Shown: positions 50,455 to 61,699, numbered from the stretch's first letter. The stretch is 64,000 nucleotides of DNA from Doryteuthis pealeii (GCA_023376005.1 CM042141.1:98913597-98977596), one strand, 5' to 3'. Notes: generated from the sequence alone by a model not told the origin. Translations and numbers: made by a program.

Positions 50455-50540
50455 AAAAATTAAAATATGAATGTACAATGAATGCGATTCTCTCTAACCT
50501 CTAGGCATAAAATAACCCTAGACAGGTTGACATTCAATAA
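50455..50540 (+). repeat. SINE second-type tail
   Basis: Reads gaatgtacaatgaatgcgat then ggcataaaataaccctagac. Confidence 0.6.
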
Positions 50541-50829
50541 TGAAATGACCCTTTTTTGTGGAAGGGTTTTTTAAAAGATTTAAATAATGTGCTGTTGAAA
50601 TTAGTATGCTTAACTGAAGAATATATAAACTAACATTCATAACTTTTCACCAAAACTCCCAATTTATAGATGTTATAATAAACAAAAGGCAATATTCTTG
50701 TTGTTCTACTCTTTATAAAACACTTACAATCTATAGGTCAAATAGATCTAAAAAAAAGTTTTAAAATTATTTCTTATCAACAAGACCATGTGCAAACAAA
50801 CAAAACAAACTCTTAAGAAACAACTACAC

Positions 50830-50930
50830 AAAAAATGTAAATGTAAACAGACAATTAATACGATTTTCTAACCTTTAAGCATAAAATAACCCTAGACGGT
50901 TTGGCATGCCGTTAAAAGCAATCTATGAAT
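50830..50930 (+). repeat. SINE second-type tail
   Basis: Reads gcataaaataaccctagacg then ggcatgccgttaaaagcaat. Confidence 0.6.
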
Positions 50931-51010
50931 TTTATAAACAAAACTCAACTGCTATTATAATCTAAAGTTTGTCTTTCCTAAATTATCATGTCAGGTTTAT
51001 TTTTATTTTC

Positions 51011-51011
<1 letters not shown>

Positions 51012-51048
<37 letters not shown>
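51012..51048. repeat. TA array
   Basis: About 18 units; a shorter array follows at 51211-51231. Confidence 0.95.
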
Positions 51049-51051
<3 letters not shown>

Positions 51052-52934
51052 TAAACTATTTTATAAGGCTATTAAAGTTGGAGCTTGGAATTTTGAATTT
51101 ACAGTTTGACAAATCATTTTCTCAGCTTCTTTCTAGATTATATATGAAGTCTTTTCACTGAGTATGTCTTGTAAGGTGTTCTCCTTTTACATCATCCATT
51201 TCCATTTGGGATATATATATATATATATATTTCTTTCTGTATAAAGATGTATTTTTAATAAAGATCAGTAACTTTTAATATGAAACCTGTCTGCTTTGCT
51301 CACCATGTCATTTAGTAAATATTGTCACAAAAAGTTCTTCCATACGTATTTTGTTTTGCTCCATTTCCTTTCTTTTCTTTTTCCGTTAATTGCAAGCATG
51401 TGAGCATTACTTTTGCAACTATTTGTTTCATCACATATGAATGATATTGCATTATGTTTGGTTCGTTGGCTAGCTTTTTCGCTTGAGAAATGAATGAATG
51501 CAATTTAAAAAATAAAAAAAATGTAAAAAAATATTTTAAAAAGTGTCTACACACTTTTAGTAATGGTCACTTCTGTATAGATTCTTTTTGTATTAAAAAA
51601 AATAATAATTGTTTAAAAATTGTTTAAAAATGTCCAAATTTGTTTCTGTTATAAGGTTGTTTACTTTTTTAATCTGGTTTATTCTCTTACTCTTGTTTAT
51701 TCTCTTATTCTTATTCTTGTTCTTGTTTGAAATTATCAACCTTCCAGAATACTAAGTTGATCTTACAATCACTATTGATGTGTGGTTTATGATATAAAGT
51801 GAAGAAAATATTTGGTTTTGATTGTGGTTGGTTAAAATAGTCTTGGGCAAACTGCAGATTCTGAATGGCTTGCCATCTAAGACTTCCATTTTTTATAGAA
51901 AAGATCTTTTTACCAAAGAGGGGAAAATATCTCTGAAAACAGGGAAAGGGTTAAAGAGTTTTGTTTTTTTTTTTTTTTTTTTTTCAATCAATCACAATCA
52001 TAATCAATGTATGGTTATGATATAAACTAAAGAAAATATTTGATTCTAATTGTGAACATCTAAAAAAAAAAAGAAAATGAGGTTATTATACAATCTGCAT
52101 TAAACTTTCAAATATTAATTTAAATTTGATGATAATCTTTGTTTTTAATTTTTATTTCGAAAATGTTTTTTTAAATGGCTTTCTGGCAATGAATTCTGAT
52201 CATATTTTCAGAAAATTGAATTAGATCATTTGATGGGAAAGATTTCTTTCTCATCATATTTTCATAGATTCTCTAAATAAATTTCTGCACCATATGTTAC
52301 ACAATACCATAAACAACCAAACTAATGTTTAAAGTGTTTTGTTTTTGTTTTGTTTTTTTTTTGGGGGGGGGGAGCTATAATTAAAGAGTTGTTTTTTTTT
52401 TTAATTGTTAAATGTGTTTTGCTAGTTGTATTAGGAAAGAAAATAAAGAAAAAGTATTTCATGTATAGCAATAAGAGTTTTATGTCTTCTACTTTATCCA
52501 GATCAATCTTTTTTTTGAATACTTGTTAATCACAACAAGGAAACTGTTCTTCAGATAATTATTTTATTAATAATTAAAAAATTTCATTTTCAGCTGTTTT
52601 TTAAAAATCCATTTAAGTTAAGCTTTATTAATTTTTACATATTTCAGAATCTTTATTCCCCAGCAATATCTACAATATATATGGCAAGTTGTTAATCTAT
52701 TAAAGTTTTTTTTTTTTTTTTCTCGCACATCTGGAAAATATTTGTTCCTTTGCTTTCTTTCAGTTAGTAGAATTTTTTTTTTTTTTTTTTTTTTTTCTTA
52801 AAATGAGGGATTTTTCCATGGATTTTTCAGTCCTTTTATCTTTACTTGGTCAATAGATTCTCCAATCTTTCACAGTTATATGCTGTATCCAGTAATATTC
52901 AGAAGTCACTTAAATCTCCCCCCCCCCAATCTTA

Positions 52935-53762
52935 TCATAATGGTTGTCATCATAGGAAATGGAATTGGCAACCAGAGTTCAAATCCTAGACTGTCCTGTT
53001 GTTGACTGGGGTGTTAGAATATACCGACTGCACCTCTGCAGAGGGGTAAGACTCCCCCATTGGGCCACCTGTTGGCTGTGGATGGTGACCTGTGATGCTT
53101 AAGGATGGAACCCTGGTGGATGAGCAGTCCATGACATGCAACACTCCACTTCGGTCCTTACTTAGACTAGACGGCTGATCGGAGAGGCCACCTCCGATCA
53201 ATCATTTGGTTACGTCGAGCCCTAGCACCTATATGATTGTCCAACCCTATTGTCTTTATGGCAACCCCAACCCTTTTTATCATATGGGTGCTAGAAGGCG
53301 GTGGCTGAGGTCCTGGGTATGACGTTAAACTCTAACTGATGGTGAGTTTCCAGTTTTGGAGGTCTGGGGAATGTGGAGCACCCCTTCATTACCATTGCTC
53401 CCTGTTCCACTCTGACCCAGGGTGGTAGTACCTAATAAGATCACATCTATGGGTTAAATAGAAAAATGTATTTATTAAAAAAAATGAGTATCCATTAAGA
53501 ATGAGGTTGATATGTGGCAAAACAAACCAAACCAAATCAATCAAATCCTGGACAAGTCTGAATGCATTTCACTTTGTGCTAATGCCCTTGGTAAAGGCAT
53601 GAATTCAACTCTGGTTAAATAGTAGGGCAGACTGGGCTCTTAAAACTTGGTTAAGCAACCAGTCTTGGAGAAAGAAAACTCTGAATTCAAACCAGCCATA
53701 CTCTACTTAAAAAATAACATTGTGTCACATTCTGTGGAGAGGTTGGGTAAATACATACTACT
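52935..53762 (+). mobile_element. SINE type B interrupted by SINE type C
   Basis: Head 52935-52990 (ggttgtcatcataggaaatg, gagttcaaatcc) and body 53541-53762 (cccttggtaaaggcatgaat through gggtaaatacata) flank the insert. Confidence 0.8.
52991..53540 (+). mobile_element. Long SINE type C inserted into a type B SINE
   Basis: Starts ctgtcctgttgttgactggg and ends aggttgatatgtggcaaaac with CAAA-rich tail. It is bounded by a 12-bp near-perfect duplication, tcaaatcctaga (52979-52990) and tcaaatcctgga (53541-53552), inside the B box of the older SINE. Confidence 0.85.
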
Positions 53763-54075
53763 GGCAAAATGTTATCCTCATAGGGGAACAGATGAAATCA
53801 TCTGTTTTTTAAATTCACACCTGACTTTGGCATCCCAATCCTGTTACCTTGTTAAAATATGGTGTGTGAAAATTCCAGTTGTAAAATTTCCGCCTCCACA
53901 AGGTGCTAACAGTGAAAAATAGTAGTGACCTAGATTCAGCAGGCAAATAGTTAAGTATCCTCTGCTACCAAAACCTGGTCTATTTAAGACAGAAATCTTT
54001 AGAATAGTCCATTTCTAATGTGTCATGTGGTCTATACCATTCTTTAAATAGACACTTTAATTTATCTCATAGTTA

Positions 54076-54390
54076 TTCAGTGATGCTGATAGCTTTTTAA
54101 TTTAGTGCGTCCTGGGATGCACGGATTTGATTTGAATGAGTCCCCGGGAAATTTGATGCGTCCCAACTAAAGTTTCTTAATAAATTGTTGAGTTTTTATC
54201 TCCAAAAAAAAAAGCTGTCTAACCCCTACCTTGTACTCGATACCGTTTAATTTGTTTCCAAAAAAATATTGAAATGTATTTACATTTAGCTGGAAATGGT
54301 GGGGGAAGAAAAAAAAAAAAAAAACACTGATACGCATGGATACGATTTTTCTGCATCAGTGACACAGGATGCATACATATCAGTTGTTAC
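54076..54390. mobile_element. hAT-like non-autonomous element, copy 1
   Basis: Starts cagtgatgctgatagctttt and ends near catacatatcagttg; interior as in the copies at 55758 and 62758. The right end is worn. Confidence 0.72.
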
Positions 54391-54753
54391 TTACTGGACC
54401 ATGTTTGTTTCCTTTTACAGCAAAAGGAAACAATGTCGATTGTAGGTTTTGTACATGTTTGTCCTGGCTAATAATAATAATTATAAAAATGTACAATAAA
54501 TCCTATAGAAATGTAAATATTTATATTCACCATCCAAATAAGAAAAAGTTTAAATCATTTGCTTCATTTTCCTGTTAAGTCCCAAAATTATAAATCAACC
54601 ATCGGCCATAACTCGGCACCTTCTTTGTGGTTGGAGATAGGGAAGACTATATAGCTATTTGAAGGCGTCATTTTTGGAACTTCACTATTCAGTATATTGG
54701 TATTTACTTAATTTAGTAATTTCCAATGGATTCAAAAAATACTATCTAGTTTC

Positions 54754-55020
54754 TTAACTCTTTGTCTACTTTAAACCGCTCGTAGCGGCTCTCCCACCAC
54801 TGTGATCCTACTGTAAACCGCTGATGGTTATTTCATTATAATTGAACAGAAGGACTCCGATTACAATAATAATAGGACTCTTTCAATAGATATCAATACT
54901 GAAGACAAACAAATAAAAGTGACTTCTAGATACCACCATATGCAACATATTCTGCAAAAATAGCTGAAGAATACACCAGTGAAAACGACAAAGATAATAG
55001 ACGCAAAAATTAATGGAATA
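54754..55020 (+). mobile_element. piggyBac-like element, left end only
   Basis: Begins TTAA then ctctttgtctactttaaacc and resembles 61372 for about 130 bp (gcggctctcccaccactg, gactccgattacaataat). The right end is not seen, so the right border is a guess. Confidence 0.5.
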
Positions 55021-55185
55021 ATCGTAACCTATGTTATAAATGCCATGACAGCTTTGTTGCTTAATTATTAAAAGTTCTCTTGTTTGTAAAATGTCACCTA
55101 ATGCTTATTATTATAGAGAGAGGAATATTATTCAAAAATTATGGTCTAGTGACTCATTGAAATTTTTTTTTTTTTTATTGCTTAA

Positions 55186-55425
55186 CTCTTAACATCCTAT
55201 ACCGCCTCATTCCGCTCGGCCGGAAGTCACATTCATTTTCCTAATCTACCCCAAATGATAGCCTTTTTTTTTTTTTTTTCTTTTTTTTTTTAAATATTAA
55301 ACATATTTAGCAGTCTTTGATTTATGAGAAATAACAGGTAATTTTAAATTAGCCATTTTTTGATAAATCCTTATAGGACTGGGGCTCTGGACTGACTTAG
55401 AAAATTCTCAACAGGATGTTAAGAG
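55186..55425. mobile_element. piggyBac-like MITE at a TTAA site
   Basis: Inverted ends ctcttaacatcct and aggatgttaagag, each bounded by TTAA (55182-55185 and 55426-55429). Interior has no coding sequence. Confidence 0.82.
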
Positions 55426-55757
55426 TTAATGAAAAAGGCTTAATGCTAATAGTTTGCACAAAAAAAATGCAAATTGTTTAATATGATTTGTCAAATTACT
55501 ATTGTGTTAAAATTAAAAATCTTTCCAATAAGAGATTGGTATGAAAATATGGTAACAAAATTGTTTATGTAGTTTCTATTGGAAATAATTGCATTGGTAC
55601 AATGGGACATGTCCACCAACACCCCCACCCCAACGCCCCCACTATCCAATGGGACATGTCCCCCCCCCCCCATTATCCAATAGTTGACTTTTGGAGAAGT
55701 TGGTGCAGGAGGAGAATTTTTATTTCTTATTTTTAATTTATATATATGCACACATAT

Positions 55758-56013
55758 ACAATGATGCTGATACCTTTTTGATTTAGTGCATCTTGGGACG
55801 CACATATTTGCTTTGAATGAGTCCCCAGGAAAATTTATGAGCCCCAAATAAAGCCATCTAACTCCTACCTTGTAACATATCCTGTGTAATTCATTTCTAA
55901 GAAACTATTGAAATGTATTTACAGTTAGCTTGAAATGGTGAGAAAAGAAAAACACTGGGACGTCCTTTTAGATTTTTGTGTGTCAGGGACGCAGGAGACA
56001 TGCCTATCAGCAT
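55758..56013. mobile_element. hAT-like non-autonomous element, copy 2
   Basis: Starts caatgatgctgatacctttt and ends gcctatcagcatctctg. It is followed immediately by a GT/TA microsatellite. Confidence 0.78.
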
Positions 56014-56026
56014 CTCTGTATATATA

Positions 56027-56057
<31 letters not shown>

Positions 56058-56088
56058 ATATATATATATATATGTATATATGTATATA

Positions 56089-56467
56089 TTGTTACGTTCC
56101 CTCAAATCATGGAACGTTTTGGAACATTCTGAGAGACTGCGCGACGCCGGAAGAGCCCCCCCCCCCGAAGTCCCAGCTTGTGACCCTAAGAATTTCGCTG
56201 ATTCATGGCCGTAGCCGGCAAGCGAAAAAGAGGAAGACACGAAATGAACGCCTGATACTACCTCGTTGCTTTCCCTACGTATGCCAAACGTACTGATACA
56301 GGTGACGTCACGGCTTAGAGGAGGGGAGGGCAACAGGGAGTTGTCAGTCTTGGTCAGCGTATACCAGATGGCCAGCCAGTGAACATCTCGTGGGGGAGGG
56401 AAGACGAAGAATGTCTCCCGAAATAAAATTACCAAAATCCAAAACGTTCCATGATTTGAGGGAACGT

Positions 56468-56472
<5 letters not shown>
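56089..56472. mobile_element. GC-rich element with 35-bp perfect inverted ends
   Basis: Ends ttgttacgttccctcaaatc and gatttgagggaacgtaacaa; the inverted repeat is 35 bp without mismatch. The 384-bp element lies between TA arrays. Its interior is clearly richer in GC than all its surroundings and has no recognisable protein. TG..CA limits could also suit an LTR, but the inverted ends are long for that. Confidence 0.85.

Positions 56473-56506
<34 letters not shown>
56473..56506. repeat. TA array between two foldback elements
   Basis: About 17 units directly after the inverted end of the GC-rich element. Confidence 0.95.
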
Positions 56507-56508
<2 letters not shown>

Positions 56509-56536
56509 TGTGGGTTCCATGTATGCTTCTTATATA

Positions 56537-56825
56537 AATAAATGACAATTGAATGTCCTATAAATTAAACTAACATAAATAAAATTAAATGTTGAAAAAA
56601 AAAAACTTCCTCTTAGAAGTAACTGTTTCCATCTTGATTTGATTTGATTTTTTTTTCACCTGATGAATTGAAAATTCACTCCAAAATATTTACATATATT
56701 ACATTTATTTTTTTTATCATACTTCATCATCCACGGCTTTCAATAGTAAGTATATTTAATTTTTTTTTCAATACTTTCTTTCATTTACATTAGTTTAATT
56801 TATAGGTCATTCAATTGTCATTTAT
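56537..56825. mobile_element. Foldback element
   Basis: Left ataaatgacaattgaatgtc and cctataaattaaactaa mirror ttagtttaatttatagg and attcaattgtcatttat. Confidence 0.82.
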
Positions 56826-56915
56826 CTATCTATCTATATATACATATATATATGTGTGTGTGTGTGTGTGTAATTTTATAAAAAAATGAAAAACTCAGTT
56901 TCATTCACAAGTGAT

Positions 56916-57072
56916 GTTTAATAAGCTGATGCTGCAGTGTTTCAGTTTGTTTAACAAACCTTCCTCAGGGCCTTTATTTGTATAAAGAAAAAGCAATTAT
57001 TCTTTAAACAAACAAAGGCCCTGAGGAAGGTTTGTTAAACAAACTGAAACACTGCAGTGTTGGCTTATTAAA
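56916..57072. mobile_element. Foldback element with hammerhead-like arms
   Basis: Left gctgcagtgtttcagtttgt and cttcctcagggcctttattt mirror the right arm, which reads ggccctgaggaaggtttgtt then aaacaaactgaaacactgca. Confidence 0.88.
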
Positions 57073-57317
57073 GATCATTTATTTTTTATAAAATCACATT
57101 GTTGGATTTATTTCTACTTTTTCTTTATGAAAGTTGAATATTGCTCTGCATATAATTAATTTATTAGTTATTATACATTGAGCTCTCTTAGGGATTTATA
57201 AAAATCCTTGTATGAAGCTATAAGTTTGCATCTACATGAGCATACAGTATGGATGTACAGTGAGATTTTAATGATCCCAAATAGAATCATCCCTTACTTA
57301 CCAGTCAATTGGATTAT

Positions 57318-57319
<2 letters not shown>

Positions 57320-57378
<59 letters not shown>
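57320..57378. repeat. TA array, left of foldback
   Basis: About 29 units, the longest TA run in the window. Confidence 0.97.
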
Positions 57379-57381
<3 letters not shown>

Positions 57382-57692
57382 TTTAACATTTTTAGAAAAA
57401 ACAAATGATGTTAATAGTTTGCTGACAGAATCTGTTTCGACCTTTTTAATAGAACGGTCTTCATCAAGAGCAAAATATGAAGGAAAGACGGAAAAAATAA
57501 CCGTTAGAAGTTGTTTTTTTTTTTAAAATTTCAGCATCGAAAACCAGCGTTCGTTCGTACCTAACGGTTATTTTTCCATCTTTCCTTCATATTTTGCTCT
57601 TGATGAAGACCGTTCTATTAAAAAGGTCGAAACAGATTCTGTCAGCAAACTATTAACATTATTTGTTTTTTCTAAAAATGTTAAATTCATGC
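57377..57692. mobile_element. Foldback element between TA arrays
   Basis: Left atgaatttaacatttttaga, gctgacagaatctgtttcga and cttcatcaagagcaaaatat mirror the right arm ending tctaaaaatgttaaattcat. Arms exceed 120 bp with few mismatches. Related half copy at 2626-2830. Confidence 0.9.
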
Positions 57693-57714
57693 TGTCGGAT
57701 TAACTTCCATTTAC

Positions 57715-57716
<2 letters not shown>

Positions 57717-57756
<40 letters not shown>
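57717..57756. repeat. TA array, right of foldback
   Basis: About 20 units, 25 bp after the foldback end. Confidence 0.95.
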
Positions 57757-57760
<4 letters not shown>

Positions 57761-58462
57761 AACTTAATGCTAGAATTGGTTTACCACTTTTCTCTGTAAA
57801 TGTTAAAAGGATTCCTGAAAAATCTCAATCTAGTCTGATAAATTAAAAACAAAAAAAAAAAAAACTTTGTATCTGTACCAGAAATGGTATTCTCTTCTAA
57901 AGATCTCCCCCTTACAATCAATCTTTTCACATCCACCCACCCGCACACACAGTTGATATTTGTGTAGCACCCGATTAAAATAGTTTTATAAAAATAAATA
58001 GATAAACTTTTTAAAAAGAAAAATGCTGTTTTCATTGCACTCCTTGCATGATTATATGTGTATACAGTGCAATGATGTGCACTTCTGCTATCATAAATTG
58101 CAAAAAAGCTTTTTGCTGCTATAATGTCATTTATATAATTATAATTATCCAGTTTGAAATATTTTCAAAATATGAAATCTTAAATCGCATTTTCATTAGA
58201 AATTAATGTGCAATGTTAGTATTTTTCATGTCATTTAATTGTCTTTTTTTTTTTTTTTTGTCTTTTTTTCTTTTTTCTTTTTTTTTTCTTTTTTTTGGAG
58301 GGGGGTACCCTAAAAAGTTAATTCTATGTTTGTTCTTAGATGGCATTAGGAGTGTTTAGGTTTTGTTAGGACTATCCTAATGAATCTATTAATTGTACCC
58401 CCTGTTTGGTGTAAATGGGATCATCTCATTCCTCCACATTAGTCAAGTCATGATGAAAGCAA

Positions 58463-58640
58463 AAGTTCTCACATGATTATTAAAGTTAAGCAATGGTGAG
58501 CTTGTTCAATACTTAAATGGGTGACCACATAAGCAATATCATGGTACTCTAAGCAACCTGTTATCCTTTGTTTATCAAAAGGATTTGATTCGGCATTAAA
58601 TAACCTGAAAAGGGTTGATATGCCATAAAACAACCACCCA
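58463..58640 (+). mobile_element. 5S-rRNA-headed SINE with the shared tail
   Basis: Reads ttaaagttaagcaatggtga, gttcaatacttaaatgggtg and ctaagcaacctg, then ggcattaaataacctgaaaa and gggttgatatgccataaaac. Head is 5S-like while the tail equals that of types C and D. Confidence 0.78.
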
Positions 58641-59041
58641 TTTCTCCTCCACAAATGCTAGATAACACAATCAGTAGAAAGAAAAAGAAAGAAAATGAAA
58701 GCAGACAGACTATAATAGTTCAACCAAAGACCAAAATGTTGAATGCTAATGTCACCCAATCAACAAAGGAGAAGGAAATTGATTGTATTATGACAAGTTG
58801 TGTGCTTTTTTTTCTTTCTTTTTTTTTAAGTTAATCAAAATTTGCAAACTATTGTTTGAGTCTAATATTGTAAATGGAAAAAAATAAAGGGTATGCTTTT
58901 TTTTTTTTTTTTTTTTTTTTAATGAAATGAAAACTATGACTCGAGCCAAACAAAAATATTGTCTCAAAATTGAAGAAATTAAGAAAAAGTATCCCCAATT
59001 AGTTAAGAGAAAGGGCAAAATATTCTGTACATATTGCATAA

Positions 59042-59672
59042 ATGTGTCCTTGCCTCCTGCCCTAAAAAAAAAAACGCTAATTGTTGCCTGGTGAAAATCC
59101 GACCCATGCTACTTATCAACTCCTTAACTATTTGAAGGCGTTTTTTCCTGAAAAGTTAATGTGATATGAAAGCAATACTTAACACCCCCCCCCGTCTTTT
59201 CTTGACAAGTAAATATCCCCCCCCCCCATAAAAAATTTTTTTATCAACAAATAACTTTTTTTAGTTGTTTGAAGGTATTAAAAGTAAGCCACCCCCAGGT
59301 TTTTTACCAACAAGTAAATGTAAATATTTTTCCACCACCCCTTGAATTTAAAAATATCTTTTTTTTTTTTTTTTTTTTTTTTTTTTCAGTATTTTCATTT
59401 TATTTTAATTTACAAATTTTTAAATAATTACGACCGAGTTTCAAAACTAAAACAATAAATGCATTATTAAACAAATACAAATAAAAAAAAAAAAAATATT
59501 TAGATATTCTTTTTTTATTTTAATTAAAAAAGAATGTCACGTCATTTTTAATCGCATTAACTTTTCAGGAAAAATCCCTTCAAACAGCCAGGGAGTTCAT
59601 AAGTAGCACGGATTTTCAGTAGGCACCACTTAGCGTTTTTTAAGGCAGGAGGCCAGGACGCATTTATGTGAT
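59042..59672. mobile_element. Foldback element, same end family
   Basis: Left tgtccttgcctcctgcccta mirrors aggcaggaggccaggacgca at 59642; taaaaaaaaaaacgct mirrors agcgttttttaa; ttgaaggcgttttttcctga mirrors tcaggaaaaatcccttcaaa. Confidence 0.8.
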
Positions 59673-59721
59673 ATGTATCACATATTCTAATGATGCCTTC
59701 CTCTTGCAGGTAAAATTAGGG

Positions 59722-60262
59722 GGTTCTTCGCAGAAATGCATCCCGGCCTCCTGCCTTAAAAAAACACTAAGCTGTGCTAGCTCAAAAAACAACCCACCCT
59801 ATGAATGAAGTCCCTAGCTGAAGCGGTGCCTGCTAAAAAAAACAACCAGCACTTAAGGTGTTTTTCCCGAAAAGTTAATGGAATTAATGCAATATTTTAC
59901 CCCCTCCCACTCCAGTCTTTTTTCGACAAGTAAATGTAAATATTTTAACCCTCTCCCTCTTTAAAATATTGGGGGGGGGCTAAATATTTACATTTACTAG
60001 TCAATAAAAATATAGCTTACTTTTAACGCCTTCAAACCACTTTAAAAAAATAATTTGTCGATAAAAACTCCTTAAATCTGCTAAAAATTTTTTTGTTTTT
60101 GTTTTTTTTATATTTTCATTTTATTTTAAACTTTAATAAAATCAAAGTATTTAGATATTCTTTTTTATTTTCAGCTAGGCACTTCATTCGTGGGGTGGGT
60201 TGTTTTTTGAGCTAGCACCGCTTAGCATTTTTTAAGGCAGGAGGGTGGGACGCATTACCATG
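59722..60262. mobile_element. Foldback element, same end family, 50 bp after previous
   Basis: Left gcatcccggcctcctgcctt mirrors ttaaggcaggagggtgggac; ctcaaaaaacaacccaccc mirrors gggtgggttgttttttgag. Second element of the family in 1.2 kb. Confidence 0.82.
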
Positions 60263-60339
60263 AAGAGCCCCAATATTAGTTCTAACTTGGCTGAAATAGA
60301 TTTTACTTATCCAACATGTTTATCAAAGGGTGTGGGTGG

Positions 60340-60562
60340 GGAGTCCCCATGGCGTAATGACTTAATGTGCTGGACTGCAACATCAAAGTAACTCCAATTA
60401 TGCTATTTATGTTCACTTTTGGGCTAATACCCTTGGGAAAGGTATGAACCCTCTCATCCCCTCCGACCATGGGTCAAATAATACCACAACTGTTCTTCTG
60501 CAATGCTTTCTCATTAAATAACCCACAAAGGTTGATATGCCATTAAACAAAGAAACCAACTC
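60340..60562 (+). mobile_element. tRNA-headed SINE type D
   Basis: Head ccccatggcgtaatgactta, body cccttgggaaaggtatgaac, tail cattaaataacccacaaagg then gttgatatgccattaaacaa. The tail matches that of type C and of the 5S-headed SINE. Confidence 0.78.
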
Positions 60563-60579
60563 AAACCTATCAATTTAAA

Positions 60580-60581
<2 letters not shown>

Positions 60582-60623
<42 letters not shown>
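60582..60623. repeat. TA array
   Basis: About 20 units between two type D SINEs. Confidence 0.95.
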
Positions 60624-60624
<1 letters not shown>

Positions 60625-60694
60625 TCATTGAATATTTTCTGAATAATGTGTAAATAGATACATTTTCTAAGATATATTTTATTGTTATGTTGAG

Positions 60695-60905
60695 GGTGTA
60701 GTTCCCATGGTGTAGCAGTTAATGTGCTAGACTGTAACCTCATAGTGAGTTCAAACTCCAGTGGCTCTATTATGTTCACATTCAGACTAATACCCTTGGG
60801 AAAGGTATGAACCCCTTCATAGTACCACTACTGTTTTTCTACAAGGATGTCTTTGGTATTAAATAACCCACAAAGGTTGGTATGCAATTAAAACAAAGTA
60901 ACCAA
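60695..60905 (+). mobile_element. tRNA-headed SINE type D
   Basis: Head tcccatggtgtagcagttaa and agttcaaactccagtggc, tail aaataacccacaaaggttgg. Confidence 0.78.
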
Positions 60906-61024
60906 ACCACCTTCAGATTTACTATTTATTCTGTTTCTTAATATTCATTTAATTTAAGAAATTAAAAAAACTCAAGTCCCTGGGAGATTGCAAAAGGTAC
61001 CTAGTTCTTTGCTGAGAAAGATTT

Positions 61025-61237
61025 TAAAAAAGTCCCAGGGTAGTTCCTATGGCATTATTGGTAACACTGGGTACAAGTAACTTTTGAACTCCAATATTAC
61101 ATTCACTTTTGGACTAATGCCCTCATCCCCTCTAGCAATGGGCTAAATAATACCACTACTGTTCTTCTACAAGGATGGCTTTGGCATTAAATAAATCACA
61201 AAGGTTGATATGCCATTAAACAAAGAAACCAAATCAA
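61025..61237 (+). mobile_element. tRNA-headed SINE type D
   Basis: Third copy in 900 bp in the same orientation; tail ggcattaaataaatcacaaa then gttgatatgccattaaacaa. Confidence 0.75.
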
Positions 61238-61371
61238 ACCTAAAATGTTCTGGAAGAATATAATTCTGAAATTGGTTATGAAGATTTCAGTAGATAGTGA
61301 AATAAGATTATACATACTTCAATTATTATTAATATGAAAGATAAAAAGATATCTTTTTAATTTTGGCTTAA

Positions 61372-61634
61372 TTCTTTGCCTACTTTAAACCACTCACAGC
61401 AGCTCTCCCACTACTGCAATCCTACCATAAACTGCTGGCAACAGCTCTTGAACGCGTCACTTTACACTGAAAATTCAGAGCAGAAAGACTCTGATTGTAA
61501 TAATGATATGACTTTATTTGAATAGAAAGAATTCTGGGGTGAATGGATTGGAAACTTTGAAATATCCCATCATACAGGTAGATAATACCAACAAAATTTT
61601 GTACAGCTGTGGGTGAAATTTGGTAGGCAAAGAG
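61372..61634. mobile_element. piggyBac-like MITE at a TTAA site
   Basis: Inverted ends ttctttgcctac and gtaggcaaagag, each bounded by TTAA (61368-61371 and 61635-61638). Interior includes actttaaaccactcac, shared with 54766. Confidence 0.82.
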
Positions 61635-61699
61635 TTAATAAACCGAAAGAACTTTTTAGCCACCCAGTAATGAATATGAAAGTATTTTGAATATGTGAG

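Noticed and set aside
52986..53201. Minus-strand 71-codon frame
   Set aside because: It lies within the long type C SINE and equivalent frames are not kept in the copies at 14428 and 27486.
54369..54578. Candidate downstream exon after the tttccttttacag at 54408-54420
   Set aside because: The acceptor looks good, but the translation in the required phase does not resemble the C-terminal region of TBC1D8/9 proteins.
56007..56435. 142-codon minus frame across the GC-rich element
   Set aside because: It runs through the TA/TG microsatellite and an inverted end, has no recognised domain, and GC-rich sequence lowers stop frequency by chance.
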